Source: VRUE01 sp963728045 (GTDB taxonomy: Bacteria > Actinomycetota > Thermoleophilia > Solirubrobacterales > 70-9). Taken from it: 64,000 bases of DNA. How positions within the stretch are numbered: position 1 is the first letter of the stretch; each line of letters opens with the position of its first letter. The notes below the pieces were generated by a model. The model was not told the DNA's origin. It saw nothing but the letters and a program-made list of their open reading frames with translations, and searched no databases. Location: contig CAVSIE010000004.1 of the NCBI GenBank assembly GCA_963728045.1, positions 248,001-312,000 of the forward strand, given 5' to 3'. This document shows positions 1 to 8,624 of the stretch, piece by piece. The translations under genes were made by a program, and so were the position numbers.

Positions 1-681
1 CGAAGCGACGATCGCGCAGGCGGAGCCGTCGGAGGTCGGCGAGCACTGCAGCTTGGTCAGCGGGTCGTGGATCATCTTCGCCGCCTTGATGTCCTCGATC
101 GTGTACTCGTCCTGGAACTGGGCGTAGGGATTGTTGACCGAGTGCTTGTGGTTCTTCCAGCCGATCCAGGCGTAGTGGTCGGGGTTCGAGCCGTACTTCT
201 CCATGTGGTCGCGCCCGGCGTTGCCGAACATCTGTGGCGCCGGCGGCGACTGCTCGGGGTCGCGGATCTCGAACATCCGCATCGCGTGCTTGTCGAGCGC
301 ATTGGTGCGGTCGGTGTACTTGACGCCGAGTGAGCCCGGCTCCATCTTCTCGAAGCCGAGCGCGAGCGCGCACTCGGCGATGCCGCCTTTGACCGCCTGG
401 CGGGCCAGGAACAGCGCCGAGGAGCCGGTGGAGCAGTTGTTGTTGACGTTGACCACCGGGATCCCGGTAAGGCCGAGCTGGTAGAGCGCCCGCTGGCCGT
501 AGGTCGAGTCGCCGTAGCAGTAGCCGGCGTAGGCCTGCTCGACGTCCTCGTAAGGAATGCCGGCGTCGGAGAGCGCCTTCTCCCCCGCCTCCTTGGCCCA
601 GTCCGGGTAGTCGTCCTCCTTGGTGCCGGGCTTCTCGAATTTGGTCATCCCGACCCCGATCACGAACGTGCGGTTGCTCAA
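1..681 (-). CDS. Thiolase / SCPx-type lipid-transfer protein, partial (N-terminal part)
   Basis: Partial gene: the frame runs off the left edge, leaving the first 227 codons. I chose the TTG at 681 because AGGAG lies 7 bases upstream. The protein begins with a thiolase-like IGVGMTKF segment, has a nucleophile-type Cys in NNNCSTGSSAL, and carries CSPTSDG near the cut end. These are features of the SCPx/acetyl-CoA acetyltransferase group, which forms or cleaves 3-ketoacyl-CoA thioesters in fatty-acid or sterol side-chain metabolism. The C-terminal catalytic residues lie outside the window, so substrate and activity cannot be judged. It is transcribed divergently from ccdA. Confidence 0.85.
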   Translation of the reverse strand, partial: MSNRTFVIGVGMTKFEKPGTKEDDYPDWAKEAGEKALSDAGIPYEDVEQAYAGYCYGDSTYGQRALYQLGLTGIPVVNVNNNCSTGSSALFLARQAVKGGIAECALALGFEKMEPGSLGVKYTDRTNALDKHAMRMFEIRDPEQSPPAPQMFGNAGRDHMEKYGSNPDHYAWIGWKNHKHSVNNPYAQFQDEYTIEDIKAAKMIHDPLTKLQCSPTSDGSACAIVAS

Positions 682-806
682 GTCTCTGCTCCTGTGGTCT
701 CGCCGCGTGCGCGCGGCGGTTTGGCTGGCTAGCCAGGAATGTACCGGTTGCGGTCCTCCTCCGCCGAAGGCGTCACAGCGAACGCGCGAAGTACCCTGGA
801 AGGGCC
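682..806. promoter_or_regulatory. Divergent intergenic region between the thiolase and ccdA
   Basis: This 125-bp gap must hold the promoters of both divergent genes. It contains a perfect 12-bp palindrome, CTGGCTAGCCAG (725-736), that could be an operator, and a GC-rich inverted repeat around 700-716. I see no convincing -35/-10 pair. Confidence 0.25.
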
Positions 807-1568
807 GTGTTCTTCGCCGAGATCAGCACCGACCCGGCCGCCGGGGTGGGGATCTTTGCCGCGCTGGCTGCCGGCATTGTCTCCTTCCTCTCCCCCTGCG
901 TGCTGCCGCTCGTCCCGGGCTACCTCTCGGCCGTCAGCGGTGTCTCCGCGAGCGAGCTGGAGAGCGCCGGCTGGCGCCGGGTCCTGGGGCCGAGCCTGCT
1001 CTTTGTCGCCAGCTTCTCGACGATCTTCATCCTGCTCGGGCTGACCGCGACCGGGCTCGGCTCGACCCTCAATGAGCACGAGGAGCTCTTGAGCAAGATC
1101 GCCGCGGCTTTGATCATCGCGATGGGCGTCCTCTTCGTCGCCTCGCTCTTCATCGTGCGGCTGAACCGCGAGTGGCACGTCGAAGCGCTGCTCGACCGCG
1201 CCGGCAAGGGCGGCCCGATCGTCGCCGGCGCCGCCTTCGCTATCGCCTGGACACCCTGTATCGGCCCCACCCTGGGAGCGATCCTCGGCGCTGCCGCGCT
1301 TACCGACTCCGCCGCCCGCGGCGCCTTCCTGCTCGCCGTCTACTCGGCGGGCCTGGCGATCCCCTTCTTGCTCACCGCCGTCGCCTTTTCTCGCATGACC
1401 ACCGCCTTCGCCGTGGTCAAGCGCCACTACCAGCTGATCGTCGCCACCGGGGGCCTGATCCTGATCGCGATGGGCGTCCTGATCTGGACCGACCAGCTGA
1501 CCCAGCTCAACAGCGAAGCCCAGAGCTGGCTTTCCGGGCTGGGACTGGACTTCTGGAGCGACGTCTAG
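807..1568 (+). CDS. ccdA: Cytochrome c biogenesis protein CcdA-like (thiol-disulfide membrane transporter)
   Basis: A 253-residue polytopic membrane protein with about six hydrophobic segments. It carries the two family cysteines in matching halves, C31 in FLSPCVLPLVPGYL and C151 in AWTPCIGPTLG. CcdA proteins pass electrons from cytoplasmic thioredoxin across the membrane to outer thioredoxin-like partners used in cytochrome c assembly or disulfide reduction. The GTG start at 807 follows GGAAGG with a 3-base gap. No ResA, CcsB or CcsA gene lies nearby in the window. The 3' end overlaps the convergent gene at 1565 by 4 bases. Confidence 0.93.
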   Translation: MFFAEISTDPAAGVGIFAALAAGIVSFLSPCVLPLVPGYLSAVSGVSASELESAGWRRVLGPSLLFVASFSTIFILLGLTATGLGSTLNEHEELLSKIAAALIIAMGVLFVASLFIVRLNREWHVEALLDRAGKGGPIVAGAAFAIAWTPCIGPTLGAILGAAALTDSAARGAFLLAVYSAGLAIPFLLTAVAFSRMTTAFAVVKRHYQLIVATGGLILIAMGVLIWTDQLTQLNSEAQSWLSGLGLDFWSDV

Positions 1569-1843
1569 TTGTTGACTGGCGCGACGGTCTGAAGCTCCTG
1601 GCCGACCGCCTCGACCTCCTCGAGGCCGGCGCCGTCCACGTCGCGCGAGCAGACGATGCGGAAGCGACCCGTCCCAATCTCGGCGTCGGGCACGACCGGC
1701 AGGCCGCGGATCTCGTCCCAGCCCAGCCGCTCGACCTCGAACGGGTTCATCCGCACCTCGGCCGCCGGAAACGGGCAGCTCGAGTTGTGCTGGTCGATCG
1801 CCTGCGAGATCGCCTCGAGATTCTTCGCCTCGGGGGAAGCCAC
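1565..1843 (-). CDS. Hypothetical protein, 92 aa
   Basis: I do not recognise a family. It is a small soluble acidic protein with a helical N-terminus (EAKNLEAISQAID) and a mixed C-terminal part. There is no signal peptide or membrane segment. It lies 32 bp downstream of the cupin gene on the same strand and may share its transcript. High GC at third codon positions and tight packing against both neighbours support it as a real gene. Confidence 0.65.
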   Translation of the reverse strand: MASPEAKNLEAISQAIDQHNSSCPFPAAEVRMNPFEVERLGWDEIRGLPVVPDAEIGTGRFRIVCSRDVDGAGLEEVEAVGQELQTVAPVNN

Positions 1844-1875
1844 GACTGGAAGTCTAAGAGCGAGGAGCCGGGGGG

Positions 1876-2292
1876 CTACAGAGTGCCGCCGGGGTCGTAC
1901 GCCTCACCGGGGGTTGCGCCTAGGGCGAGGAGTCGGAGGCCGTCGGGGCCGGGGGTGATCTTGCGGACCACGTCGGGGGCGATGCGGGCGATGTGATCCT
2001 GATCCAGTGGGTAGGTCTCGCCGCCGGCTTCGAGGGCGCCAGAGCCGCGCAGGGCGATGTAGACCTCTTCCTGGCCGAGCTGCTCTGGGCGTTTGGCGAA
2101 CATCTTGCCGCCGATGCCGTCGGGCGAGTGATCGTGTTCGGGGTACTCGGTGGCGCCGGGGTCCATCTCGACGATCGAGATGCCAAAGGCGGTGATGCCT
2201 AGTCCGGACGCGACCTGGTGCATCTTGATTCCCTCGAGGAAGCCTTCCAGGGCCTTGATCTCGTCGATCCGCGTGTGCGCGACGTCGCCCAT
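1876..2292 (-). CDS. Cupin-domain protein, 138 aa
   Basis: A single-domain cupin. Motif 1 resembles PGATEYPEHDHSPDG and a second motif follows around YPLDQDHIARIAPD. The short beta-rich protein likely binds a metal through its His/Glu residues. Cupins range from isomerases and dioxygenases to non-enzymatic sensors, and the substrate is unknown here. I chose the ATG at 2292 (MGDVAHT) over the upstream start at 2364 because the extra 24 residues are Gly/Arg/Ser-rich and would run into the dinB promoter region. It is transcribed divergently from dinB. Confidence 0.8.
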   Translation of the reverse strand: MGDVAHTRIDEIKALEGFLEGIKMHQVASGLGITAFGISIVEMDPGATEYPEHDHSPDGIGGKMFAKRPEQLGQEEVYIALRGSGALEAGGETYPLDQDHIARIAPDVVRKITPGPDGLRLLALGATPGEAYDPGGTL

Positions 2293-2371
2293 GCCGCTGA
2301 CCCTACCCCGACTGGGCAGACTCGAATCCCTCCCGCTCGTCCCGTCCCTCCCCCCTCCTACCATCGACTCA

Positions 2372-3451
2372 ATGGCCTTCGAACGGACGATCGCGCATCT
2401 CGATATGGACGCTTTCTACGCGTCGGTCGAGCTGCGCAAGCGGCCGGAGCTGAAGGGAAAGCCGGTGGTCGTCTGCGGGTCAGGGCCACGGGCGGTAGTG
2501 ACGACGGCGAGCTATGAGGCGCGCAAGCTGGCCGGGATCCACTCGGCGATGCCGGCGGCGGTGGCACGGCGCAGGCTGCCCGACGCCGTCTATCTCCAGC
2601 CCGACTTCACCGCCTACCGCGAGGCGTCCCGAGACGTGATGGCGATCCTGCGGCGCAACGCCGAGACGGTCGAGGTGGTCGGCCTCGACGAGGCCTACAT
2701 CGACCTCACCGGGCTCTTCTCGCCGAAGGCGACGATGCGCCGGATCGCCGCCCAGATCCACGAGGACACCGGCCTCACCTGCTCGGTGGGCATCTCCGAG
2801 AACCGCCTGCTGGCCAAGATCACCAGCGAGCTGGGCAAGCCAGCCGGGCTGGTCGTCCTCTCCCGCGAGGAAGCCCTAGAGCGCTTCGCTGCCGAGTCAC
2901 CCGGCCTGATCCCCGGCATCGGCCCGAAGAGCGTCGTCAAGCTGGAGCGGATGGGGATCCGCACCCTGGCCGAGCTACGCGCCCACGACGCGCCCGTGCT
3001 GGTGGAGGCATTCGGTCCACGCACCGGCCGCTGGCTTTACGCCCGCGCCCGCTTCGAAGACGAGACGCCGATCGTCACCGTCCACGAGACCAAGTCGCAG
3101 TCGGCGGAGACGACCTTCGACAATGACGTCGCCGATCACGGCGAGCTGGCGGCCTCGCTGCGCTCGCTCTCCGAGGAGCTCTGCCGCCGCCTGCGGGCCC
3201 GCGATCTCGAGGGGCGCACGATCGGGATCAAGGTTCGCCTCGACGACTGGACCAACGTCACCCGCTCTCACACGGTCGAGGCGCCGACCAACGACCCGGC
3301 GGTGGTCGGGCCGGTCGCGCTCGACCTCCTGCGCGCCTACGCGCCGCCGCGCCCCGTCCGCCTGCTCGGCGTCCGTGTCGCCGGCTTTGACAACGAGACC
3401 CCTCCTGAGCCGGAAACGCCAGCCCAGATGCAGTTGGGCCTCGCGGGTTGA
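2372..3451 (+). CDS. dinB: DNA polymerase IV (Y-family translesion polymerase)
   Basis: A 359-residue Y-family polymerase that copies past DNA lesions. The palm motif DMDAFYASVE (D11, D13) and the GLDEAY motif (D106, E107) supply the metal-binding acidic residues. A steric-gate aromatic lies in the first motif. A helix-hairpin-helix (IPGIGPKSVVKL) and a little-finger domain follow. The C-terminus ends in QMQLGL, resembling a beta-clamp-binding peptide. The ATG at 2372 is preferred because it begins the conserved MAFERTIAHLD. The stop codon lies at the left edge of a 112-bp palindromic element (3450-3561). No SOS box is evident. Confidence 0.96.
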   Translation: MAFERTIAHLDMDAFYASVELRKRPELKGKPVVVCGSGPRAVVTTASYEARKLAGIHSAMPAAVARRRLPDAVYLQPDFTAYREASRDVMAILRRNAETVEVVGLDEAYIDLTGLFSPKATMRRIAAQIHEDTGLTCSVGISENRLLAKITSELGKPAGLVVLSREEALERFAAESPGLIPGIGPKSVVKLERMGIRTLAELRAHDAPVLVEAFGPRTGRWLYARARFEDETPIVTVHETKSQSAETTFDNDVADHGELAASLRSLSEELCRRLRARDLEGRTIGIKVRLDDWTNVTRSHTVEAPTNDPAVVGPVALDLLRAYAPPRPVRLLGVRVAGFDNETPPEPETPAQMQLGLAG

Positions 3452-3561
3452 GGACGATCCCAGTAGGGGTGGAACGTCTTGTACTTTTTCGGCTGGCCCG
3501 ATCTCGGACGGCCGCGGCGATTCTCCGAAAAGTTAAGTGAACCCCTATTGGGATCGTCCTC
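3450..3561. repeat. 112-bp nested palindromic element between dinB and the WS/DGAT gene
   Basis: The outer arms of 21 bp (3450-3470 and 3541-3561) are complementary with one mismatch. Inner arms ACTTTTTCGG (3483-3492) and CCGAAAAGT (3525-3533) are nested inside, and CCGATCTCGG is at the centre. The left arm overlaps the dinB stop and the right arm ends 9 bp before the next start codon. There is no U-tract, so it is not a standard intrinsic terminator. It could be a MITE-like insertion or a long structured RNA. Confidence 0.7.
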
Positions 3562-3570
3562 CATGCGAAG

Positions 3571-5028
3571 ATGACGCGGATGAACGGCGATCGGCTCACC
3601 GGACTCGATTCTTCCTTCCTCCACATGGAGCGAGCTGGCGCGCACATGCACGTCGCTTCGGCGATCCTCTTCGAGGGGCCGCCGCCGAGCCACGAGGAGT
3701 TCCGCGACCACATCGAGTCGCGCCTGCACCTGGTGCCGCGCTTCCGCCAGAAGCTGCGCTTCGTCCCCTTCGCTCAGGGCCGTCCGATCTGGGTCGATGA
3801 CCCGCACCTGAACCTCGACTACCACGTGCGACAGACCGCGCTCCCGGCGCCCGGCTCCGAGGAGCAGTTGCGCAACCTGGCGGCGCGGATCTTCTCCCAG
3901 CAGCTCGACCGCAGCAAGCCGCTTTGGGAGCTGTGGCTGGTCGAGGGCCTCTCGGGCGGGCGCTTCGCGATCGTCGGCAAGAGCCACCACGCGCTCGTCG
4001 ACGGCGTCTCGGGGGTCGACATCACGACCGTCCTCTTCGACACCGAGCAGGAGCCGGCCTCGCCCCCGGTGCGGCCGCCGAAGTGGGCGCCGCGGCCAGA
4101 GCCGACCGACCTGCAGATACTCGCCGACGCACTGCGCGAGCGCGCCACCAGCCCGCGCGAGATCGTCCGCGGCGTCCGCGCCACGCTGCGCGGCCCGCGC
4201 CAGGTGCTGGAGGGGATAGGCGCGACGAGCAAGATGATCGGCGCCGGGATGGCCGCCCCATCCACCCCTTTCAACGTCGAGATCGGCCCCCACCGGCGCA
4301 TCGCCTTCGTTCGTGCCGACCTCGCCGACCTGAAGCAGGTCAAGAACGAGCACGGCGGAACCGTCAACGACGTCGTCCTCTCGGTTGTCACCGGGGCGAT
4401 CGGCAACTACCTGCGTGCCCGCGGTCACGACACTGAGGATCTGGAGATGAAGGCCCTGGTGCCGGTCAGCGTTCGCACCGAGGAGGAGCGCGGCGCGCTC
4501 GGCAACCGGATCGCGGCGATGATGGCGCCGCTGCCCGTCTGGTGCGAGGACCCGGTCGAGCGGCTGCGCCTGATCACCGAGACGATGGGTGACCTGAAGG
4601 GCTCGGGCCAGGCGGTCGGCGCCGAAATCCTGACCAGGATCACCGACTTCGCCCCGCCGACGATCACTTCCCAGGCGGCCCGGCTGCAGCCGGCGCAGCG
4701 CTTCTTCAACCTCGTGGTCACCAACGTGCCGGGGCCTCAGCTCCCGCTTTACGTCCTCGGGCGCAAGATGGAGGCGATGTTCCCGCTGGTCCCGCTCGCC
4801 CGCCGCCAGGCGCTCTGCGTCGGGATCATGTCCTACGACGGTCAGGTCAACTTCGGTCTGGTCGGTGACTACGACGCGATGGCCGACCTCGAGAGCTTCG
4901 GCCTCGACCTCGAACAGGCGCTGGCCGAAGCCGTCGATTCAAGCAGCGGCCGAGGCGATGGCGACGGCCGCTCGGCTCAGCGCGCCAAGCGTGCGCTGAC
5001 CGTGAACGGCGCCGCGTCCCGCAGGTAG
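3571..5028 (+). CDS. Wax ester synthase / diacylglycerol acyltransferase (WS/DGAT family)
   Basis: A 485-residue bifunctional acyltransferase of the Acinetobacter/mycobacterial WS/DGAT type. It transfers acyl groups from acyl-CoA to diacylglycerol or fatty alcohol to make storage triacylglycerol or wax esters at the membrane. The active-site motif HHALVDG starts at H139, within the expected HHxxxDG. The C-terminal WES domain carries the PLY-like region with NVPGPQLPLY. Length matches the family. The last 52 bp overlap, antisense, the end of the convergent metalloprotease gene. Storage-lipid synthesis is common in actinobacteria. Confidence 0.93.
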   Translation: MTRMNGDRLTGLDSSFLHMERAGAHMHVASAILFEGPPPSHEEFRDHIESRLHLVPRFRQKLRFVPFAQGRPIWVDDPHLNLDYHVRQTALPAPGSEEQLRNLAARIFSQQLDRSKPLWELWLVEGLSGGRFAIVGKSHHALVDGVSGVDITTVLFDTEQEPASPPVRPPKWAPRPEPTDLQILADALRERATSPREIVRGVRATLRGPRQVLEGIGATSKMIGAGMAAPSTPFNVEIGPHRRIAFVRADLADLKQVKNEHGGTVNDVVLSVVTGAIGNYLRARGHDTEDLEMKALVPVSVRTEEERGALGNRIAAMMAPLPVWCEDPVERLRLITETMGDLKGSGQAVGAEILTRITDFAPPTITSQAARLQPAQRFFNLVVTNVPGPQLPLYVLGRKMEAMFPLVPLARRQALCVGIMSYDGQVNFGLVGDYDAMADLESFGLDLEQALAEAVDSSSGRGDGDGRSAQRAKRALTVNGAASRR

Positions 5029-6359
5029 CTCCAGTCGAACAGGCGAGCGCTGTAGCCGGCGGTGCTGGCGTCGGCGTTGATCAGCACCGCGGTGATCCGC
5101 TCGAAGCGCCCCGGCCGCCGCAGCCGCACCGACATCGCGCCGCCGTTCGCCTTGAAGCGCAGCTTCGAGACCACCCGGCCGTCGCGCTCGCTGCCGATTC
5201 GCCCGACCAGCGCCAGCCCTGCCTCGGCTCCGACCGGCGCCGAGGCGCTGACGACCACGGCCTTGCCACCGCGGGCATGGACGCGCAGCAGCTGGGCGGT
5301 CGTGTGGTTCAGCAGCCGCTCGAGGGGTCGGCCGGTCGGCGGCAGGCTCCCTTGTCGGGAGACGTCGCGGTAGCGCTGCGCCTCGGGGAAGACTTTGCCG
5401 GTGCGCCACTCGGCCACATCGCGTGAGAAGCGGGCGAAGTCACGGCCGAAGCCGGGGCCGCGCGCAGCGCGGATCGCCGCGCCGTAGGCGGAGACCGAGA
5501 AGCCGCCCGGCTTCGTGTACAGGGCGCGAGCCCAAGCCTTGCGGACGACCTCGCGGCCGTAGCGGTGGGCGAGCCACTGGTTCCAGACCGCGGAGCCGTA
5601 CTCCTTGATCGAGTTCGCGGTCAGCGGCGTGTCGTAGCGGCGCCCCCAGCGGCGCACGTAGCGCAGGTAGTCGTTGCGGCTGTCATAGACCTGGTCCTCC
5701 ATCCAGACCGCGCTCGACTCGGCGAACCAGGCGTCCTGGTAGGCGTCGTAGCCGAACTGGAGGATGTGGTTGTACTCGTGGGCGAAGGTCACCTCGAGGT
5801 TGGCTAGCGGCATCGTCCCCGGGAACTCGCGCGGGTCGTAGTCGTTGTCGAGCACGAGGTAGCCGTGTAGCCGCCGAGGCAGGCGGTGTGCCCTGGTCGC
5901 CTGGCCCCGGTCGGGGGCGGCGTAGCCGAATAGCGTCCCGCCGATCTGGGACAGGTAGACGTCGGTCTTGGCTCTGCCTCCTCCCTTGCGGCCGTCCGAC
6001 TTCGGCTCGCGCCAGCCGAGCTTGCCGTTCTCGATCGAGTGGACGTGCTCGGCCACCTCCTGCACGCGCTCGATGAAGTCGGGGACGCCGTCGGCGTCGC
6101 GGTTCCCGTCTGCATCGATCAGTTTCGGCGCGTCGATCCCCTCCGACACCCAGTGGATGCAGAAGTGGCGCGTGCAGGCGGGCGAGCGGGGCGCCTCGGG
6201 GACGGTGTAGGCGTTGCGGTTGGGATCGGGCTGATCCGTCGGCCGGGCGAGGGGCGCGCGGAATACCCACTGGTCACCGGCCAGGACGGAAGTCGGAGTT
6301 ACGGCGAACAGCGCCAGTGAGGCGAGCGAAGTCCCGATCAGCCGCCGATTCGCCCGCAC
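4977..6359 (-). CDS. Secreted putative zinc metalloprotease (HEYNH motif)
   Basis: About 460 residues with a Sec signal peptide (positive N-terminus, hydrophobic stretch SLASLALFAV, likely cleavage after SVLA). A zinc-protease HExxH motif reads HEYNH at H194-H198, and a possible third ligand Glu at 214 sits in WFAESSAVW. An Asp-rich DADGNRDADGVPDF segment resembles calcium-binding thrombospondin-type loops. This layout is seen in secreted peptidases of the MXAN_6640-like group. The GTG at 6359 or the TTG at 6368 are both possible starts. The open frame continues upstream to 7766, but that part is antisense to nadE and is not coding. Confidence 0.8.
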   Translation of the reverse strand: MRANRRLIGTSLASLALFAVTPTSVLAGDQWVFRAPLARPTDQPDPNRNAYTVPEAPRSPACTRHFCIHWVSEGIDAPKLIDADGNRDADGVPDFIERVQEVAEHVHSIENGKLGWREPKSDGRKGGGRAKTDVYLSQIGGTLFGYAAPDRGQATRAHRLPRRLHGYLVLDNDYDPREFPGTMPLANLEVTFAHEYNHILQFGYDAYQDAWFAESSAVWMEDQVYDSRNDYLRYVRRWGRRYDTPLTANSIKEYGSAVWNQWLAHRYGREVVRKAWARALYTKPGGFSVSAYGAAIRAARGPGFGRDFARFSRDVAEWRTGKVFPEAQRYRDVSRQGSLPPTGRPLERLLNHTTAQLLRVHARGGKAVVVSASAPVGAEAGLALVGRIGSERDGRVVSKLRFKANGGAMSVRLRRPGRFERITAVLINADASTAGYSARLFDWSYLRDAAPFTVSARLAR

Positions 6360-6449
6360 TCGCGGCAATCTACACACAGCGCGGGCGCCTCCCGCCTCCC
6401 TTGGCGGCGATACTTCAGCCGTGACCGGCCTGCCGCTCCGGAGCCTGCC

Positions 6450-8072
6450 TTGCGCGTAGCGCTTGCCCAGATCAACCCCACGGTGGGCGACGTCGCGGGC
6501 AACGCGGCGAAGGTCGCCGAGTGGATTGGGAGAGCCGCCGATGCTGGCGCTGACCTGGCGATCTTCCCCGAGCTCTGCATTCCCGGCTACCCCGCCGAGG
6601 ACCTCTACCTGAAGCGCCACTTCGTCGAGGCCAACCGGCGCGCGGTCGAGGAGCTGGCGCGAGGGGTCGGCCCCGGCCTCACGGTGCTGGTCGGGTTCGC
6701 CGAGCCCGCTGCCGAGGGCGGCGACTTCCGCCACGCCTACAACTCGCTGGCCGTTCTCTCCGACGGGGCGCTGCAGACGGTCTACCGCAAGAGCCGGCTG
6801 CCCAACTACGCCGTCTTCGACGAGCAGCGCTACTTCATCCCCCGCGACGAGCCGATGACGGTCGAGGTCGCCGGCACGCGGGTCGGCCTGACGATCTGCG
6901 AGGACTGCTGGGTCGAGGGGCCGCCCGCCTCGGTCGAGGCGACGCAGGGGGCGAAGGTGATCGCGAACCCTTCGGGCTCGCCCTACCACCGCGGCAAGGG
7001 TCGCGAGCGCGAGGCGATGTTCGCCGAGCGGGCTCGCGCCTACGACACCCACTTCGCCTTCTGCAATCTGGTCGGCGGCCAGGACGAGCTGGTCTTCGAC
7101 GGCCACAGCTTCGTTCTCGACCCGAACGGCGAGCCGGTCGCCCGCGCCGCCCAGTTCGAGGAGGAGTTGCTGGTCTGCGAGGTCCCCTCCCCCGCTCCCG
7201 GTCCGCTGGCCGAGCCACTCGACGACCTGGCCGAGGTCTACGCCGCGCTCGTCCTCGGCTTGCGCGACTACGTCACCAAGAACGGCTTCCAGCATGTCGG
7301 GGTTGCCCTCTCGGGAGGGATCGACTCCGCCCTGGTTGCCCTGCTCGCCGTCGATGCGCTTGGCCCCCGGCGAGTCAGCTGCGTGATCATGCCGTCCCCG
7401 CATTCCAGCTCGGAAACACAGCAGGACGCGCGGACTATCGCTGGCAACCTCGGCTGCGATGCGATCGAGATCCCGATCGCCGACGCGATGGCCGAGTACG
7501 AGAAGGCCCTGGGGGGCCAGCCGGCCCAGGCCTCCGAACTCGACCTCGCCGCCGAGAACATCCAGGCACGGATCAGGGGAAACCTGATGATGGCGCTTTC
7601 CAACCGGCATGGCTGGCTGGTCCTGACGACGGGCAACAAGAGCGAGATGTCGGTCGGCTACGCGACCCTCTACGGCGACATGGCGGGCGGCTTCGCGGTG
7701 ATCAAGGACGTGCCAAAGACGCTCGTCTATGAACTGGTCCGCCACCGCAACGAGGTGGCCGGGCACGAGCTGATCCCCGCTTCGGCGCTGGAGCGCGCGC
7801 CCTCGGCAGAGCTGCGCCCTGACCAGCGCGACAGTGACTCGCTACCCCCCTACGAGCTGCTCGACCGCGTCCTGGAGGCTTATGTCGAGCGCGACCAGGG
7901 CCGCGAGGAGATGGTCGCCGCGGGACTACCGGCCGACGTCGTCGACGAGGTGGTAAGGCTGGTCGACCGCTCGGAGTACAAGCGGCGACAGGCGGCGCCG
8001 GGAATACGGATCACGCCGAAGGCGTTCGGCCGCGACCGGCGACTGCCGATAACGAACCGCTTCGGCGGTTAG
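6450..8072 (+). CDS. nadE: Glutamine-dependent NAD+ synthetase
   Basis: A 540-residue two-domain enzyme catalysing the last step of NAD synthesis: deamido-NAD, glutamine and ATP give NAD. The N-terminal nitrilase-type glutaminase domain has the PELC Glu region, a YRKSRLPNY Lys region and the nucleophile C150 in ICEDCW. The C-terminal synthetase domain has the ATP-pyrophosphatase loop SGGIDSA from S288 and the TTGNKSE segment. The TTG start at 6450 gives the canonical MRVALAQINPTVGD N-terminus, with CGGAG upstream. The stop codon lies inside the left arm of the palindromic element at 8069-8173. Confidence 0.97.
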   Translation: MRVALAQINPTVGDVAGNAAKVAEWIGRAADAGADLAIFPELCIPGYPAEDLYLKRHFVEANRRAVEELARGVGPGLTVLVGFAEPAAEGGDFRHAYNSLAVLSDGALQTVYRKSRLPNYAVFDEQRYFIPRDEPMTVEVAGTRVGLTICEDCWVEGPPASVEATQGAKVIANPSGSPYHRGKGREREAMFAERARAYDTHFAFCNLVGGQDELVFDGHSFVLDPNGEPVARAAQFEEELLVCEVPSPAPGPLAEPLDDLAEVYAALVLGLRDYVTKNGFQHVGVALSGGIDSALVALLAVDALGPRRVSCVIMPSPHSSSETQQDARTIAGNLGCDAIEIPIADAMAEYEKALGGQPAQASELDLAAENIQARIRGNLMMALSNRHGWLVLTTGNKSEMSVGYATLYGDMAGGFAVIKDVPKTLVYELVRHRNEVAGHELIPASALERAPSAELRPDQRDSDSLPPYELLDRVLEAYVERDQGREEMVAAGLPADVVDEVVRLVDRSEYKRRQAAPGIRITPKAFGRDRRLPITNRFGG

Positions 8073-8173
8073 GCCGTTGCCATACCGGCGCCTGACGGCG
8101 TCCTCGGTCGCTCGCGTGCAGAGCACGCCACGCTCCCTGCGTCCTTGTCAGGCTTGGTCTGGCAACGGCCTAA
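8069..8173. repeat. 105-bp co-centred nested palindrome at the nadE/thioesterase convergence
   Basis: Three complementary pairs share one centre near 8121. They are TTAGGCCGTTGCCA (8069-8082) with TGGCAACGGCCTAA (8160-8173), CCTGAC (8091-8096) with GTCAGG (8147-8152), and GCGTGC-AGA-GCACGC (8114-8128). The element spans both convergent stop codons, so it could stop transcription in both directions. It is unusually long, has interior loops and no U-tract. Its sequence is unrelated to the 112-bp element at 3450. Confidence 0.7.
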
Positions 8174-8579
8174 CAGCGATGGTCATCTGAGCAAGTGCGC
8201 AAAGTCTCCCGTCTGCGTCCTTGACCTCCGCATCCCATACCCACGTCGTCCGGCCGCGGTGGCGGGCTTTGGCGTGGACTTCTGCGTGGCCCTCGGTGAC
8301 CGGGCGGATGAAGCTGACGCTGATCGACTGGCCCATCGCGGCCATCCCGTCACCCAGCACTGTGAGGGCGGTGGCGCGCGAGCAGACGCTCTCGATCAGC
8401 GAGGACATCACCCCGCCGTGCAGAAGGCCGACCGGCTGGCGCAGCTCATCTCGCATCGTCACCCGAACCCGGGCGTGCTCGGGATCGTCGTCGAGCCACT
8501 CGGTGCCGAGCAGGGCATCGAAGTGGGAGGTCAGTCCGCGCGGGTCGTCGACCATCGCGAGGACCCTATAGATAGGCAT
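8148..8579 (-). CDS. PaaI-family hotdog thioesterase
   Basis: A 143-residue single hotdog-fold protein with the PaaI-type segment GLLHGGVMSSLIES, which carries the helix-cap and catalytic region. It probably hydrolyses an aromatic or medium-chain acyl-CoA. The C-terminal half has the usual beta-sheet with GRTTWVWDAEV. The ATG at 8579 is used, though the ATG at 8555 (MVDDPRGL) is also possible. It is convergent with nadE, and its last codons lie in the palindromic element. Confidence 0.85.
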   Translation of the reverse strand: MPIYRVLAMVDDPRGLTSHFDALLGTEWLDDDPEHARVRVTMRDELRQPVGLLHGGVMSSLIESVCSRATALTVLGDGMAAMGQSISVSFIRPVTEGHAEVHAKARHRGRTTWVWDAEVKDADGRLCALAQMTIAVRPLPDQA

Positions 8580-8624
8580 AACTTCAGACGCGCCTTACTG
8601 TCGTAGGCTTCCCCGACGGTGGGG

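Noticed and set aside
6360..7766. Upstream extension of the metalloprotease reading frame, giving a 929-residue frame
   Set aside because: It is antisense to nadE, whose motifs are unambiguous. The signal peptide starts at 6359.
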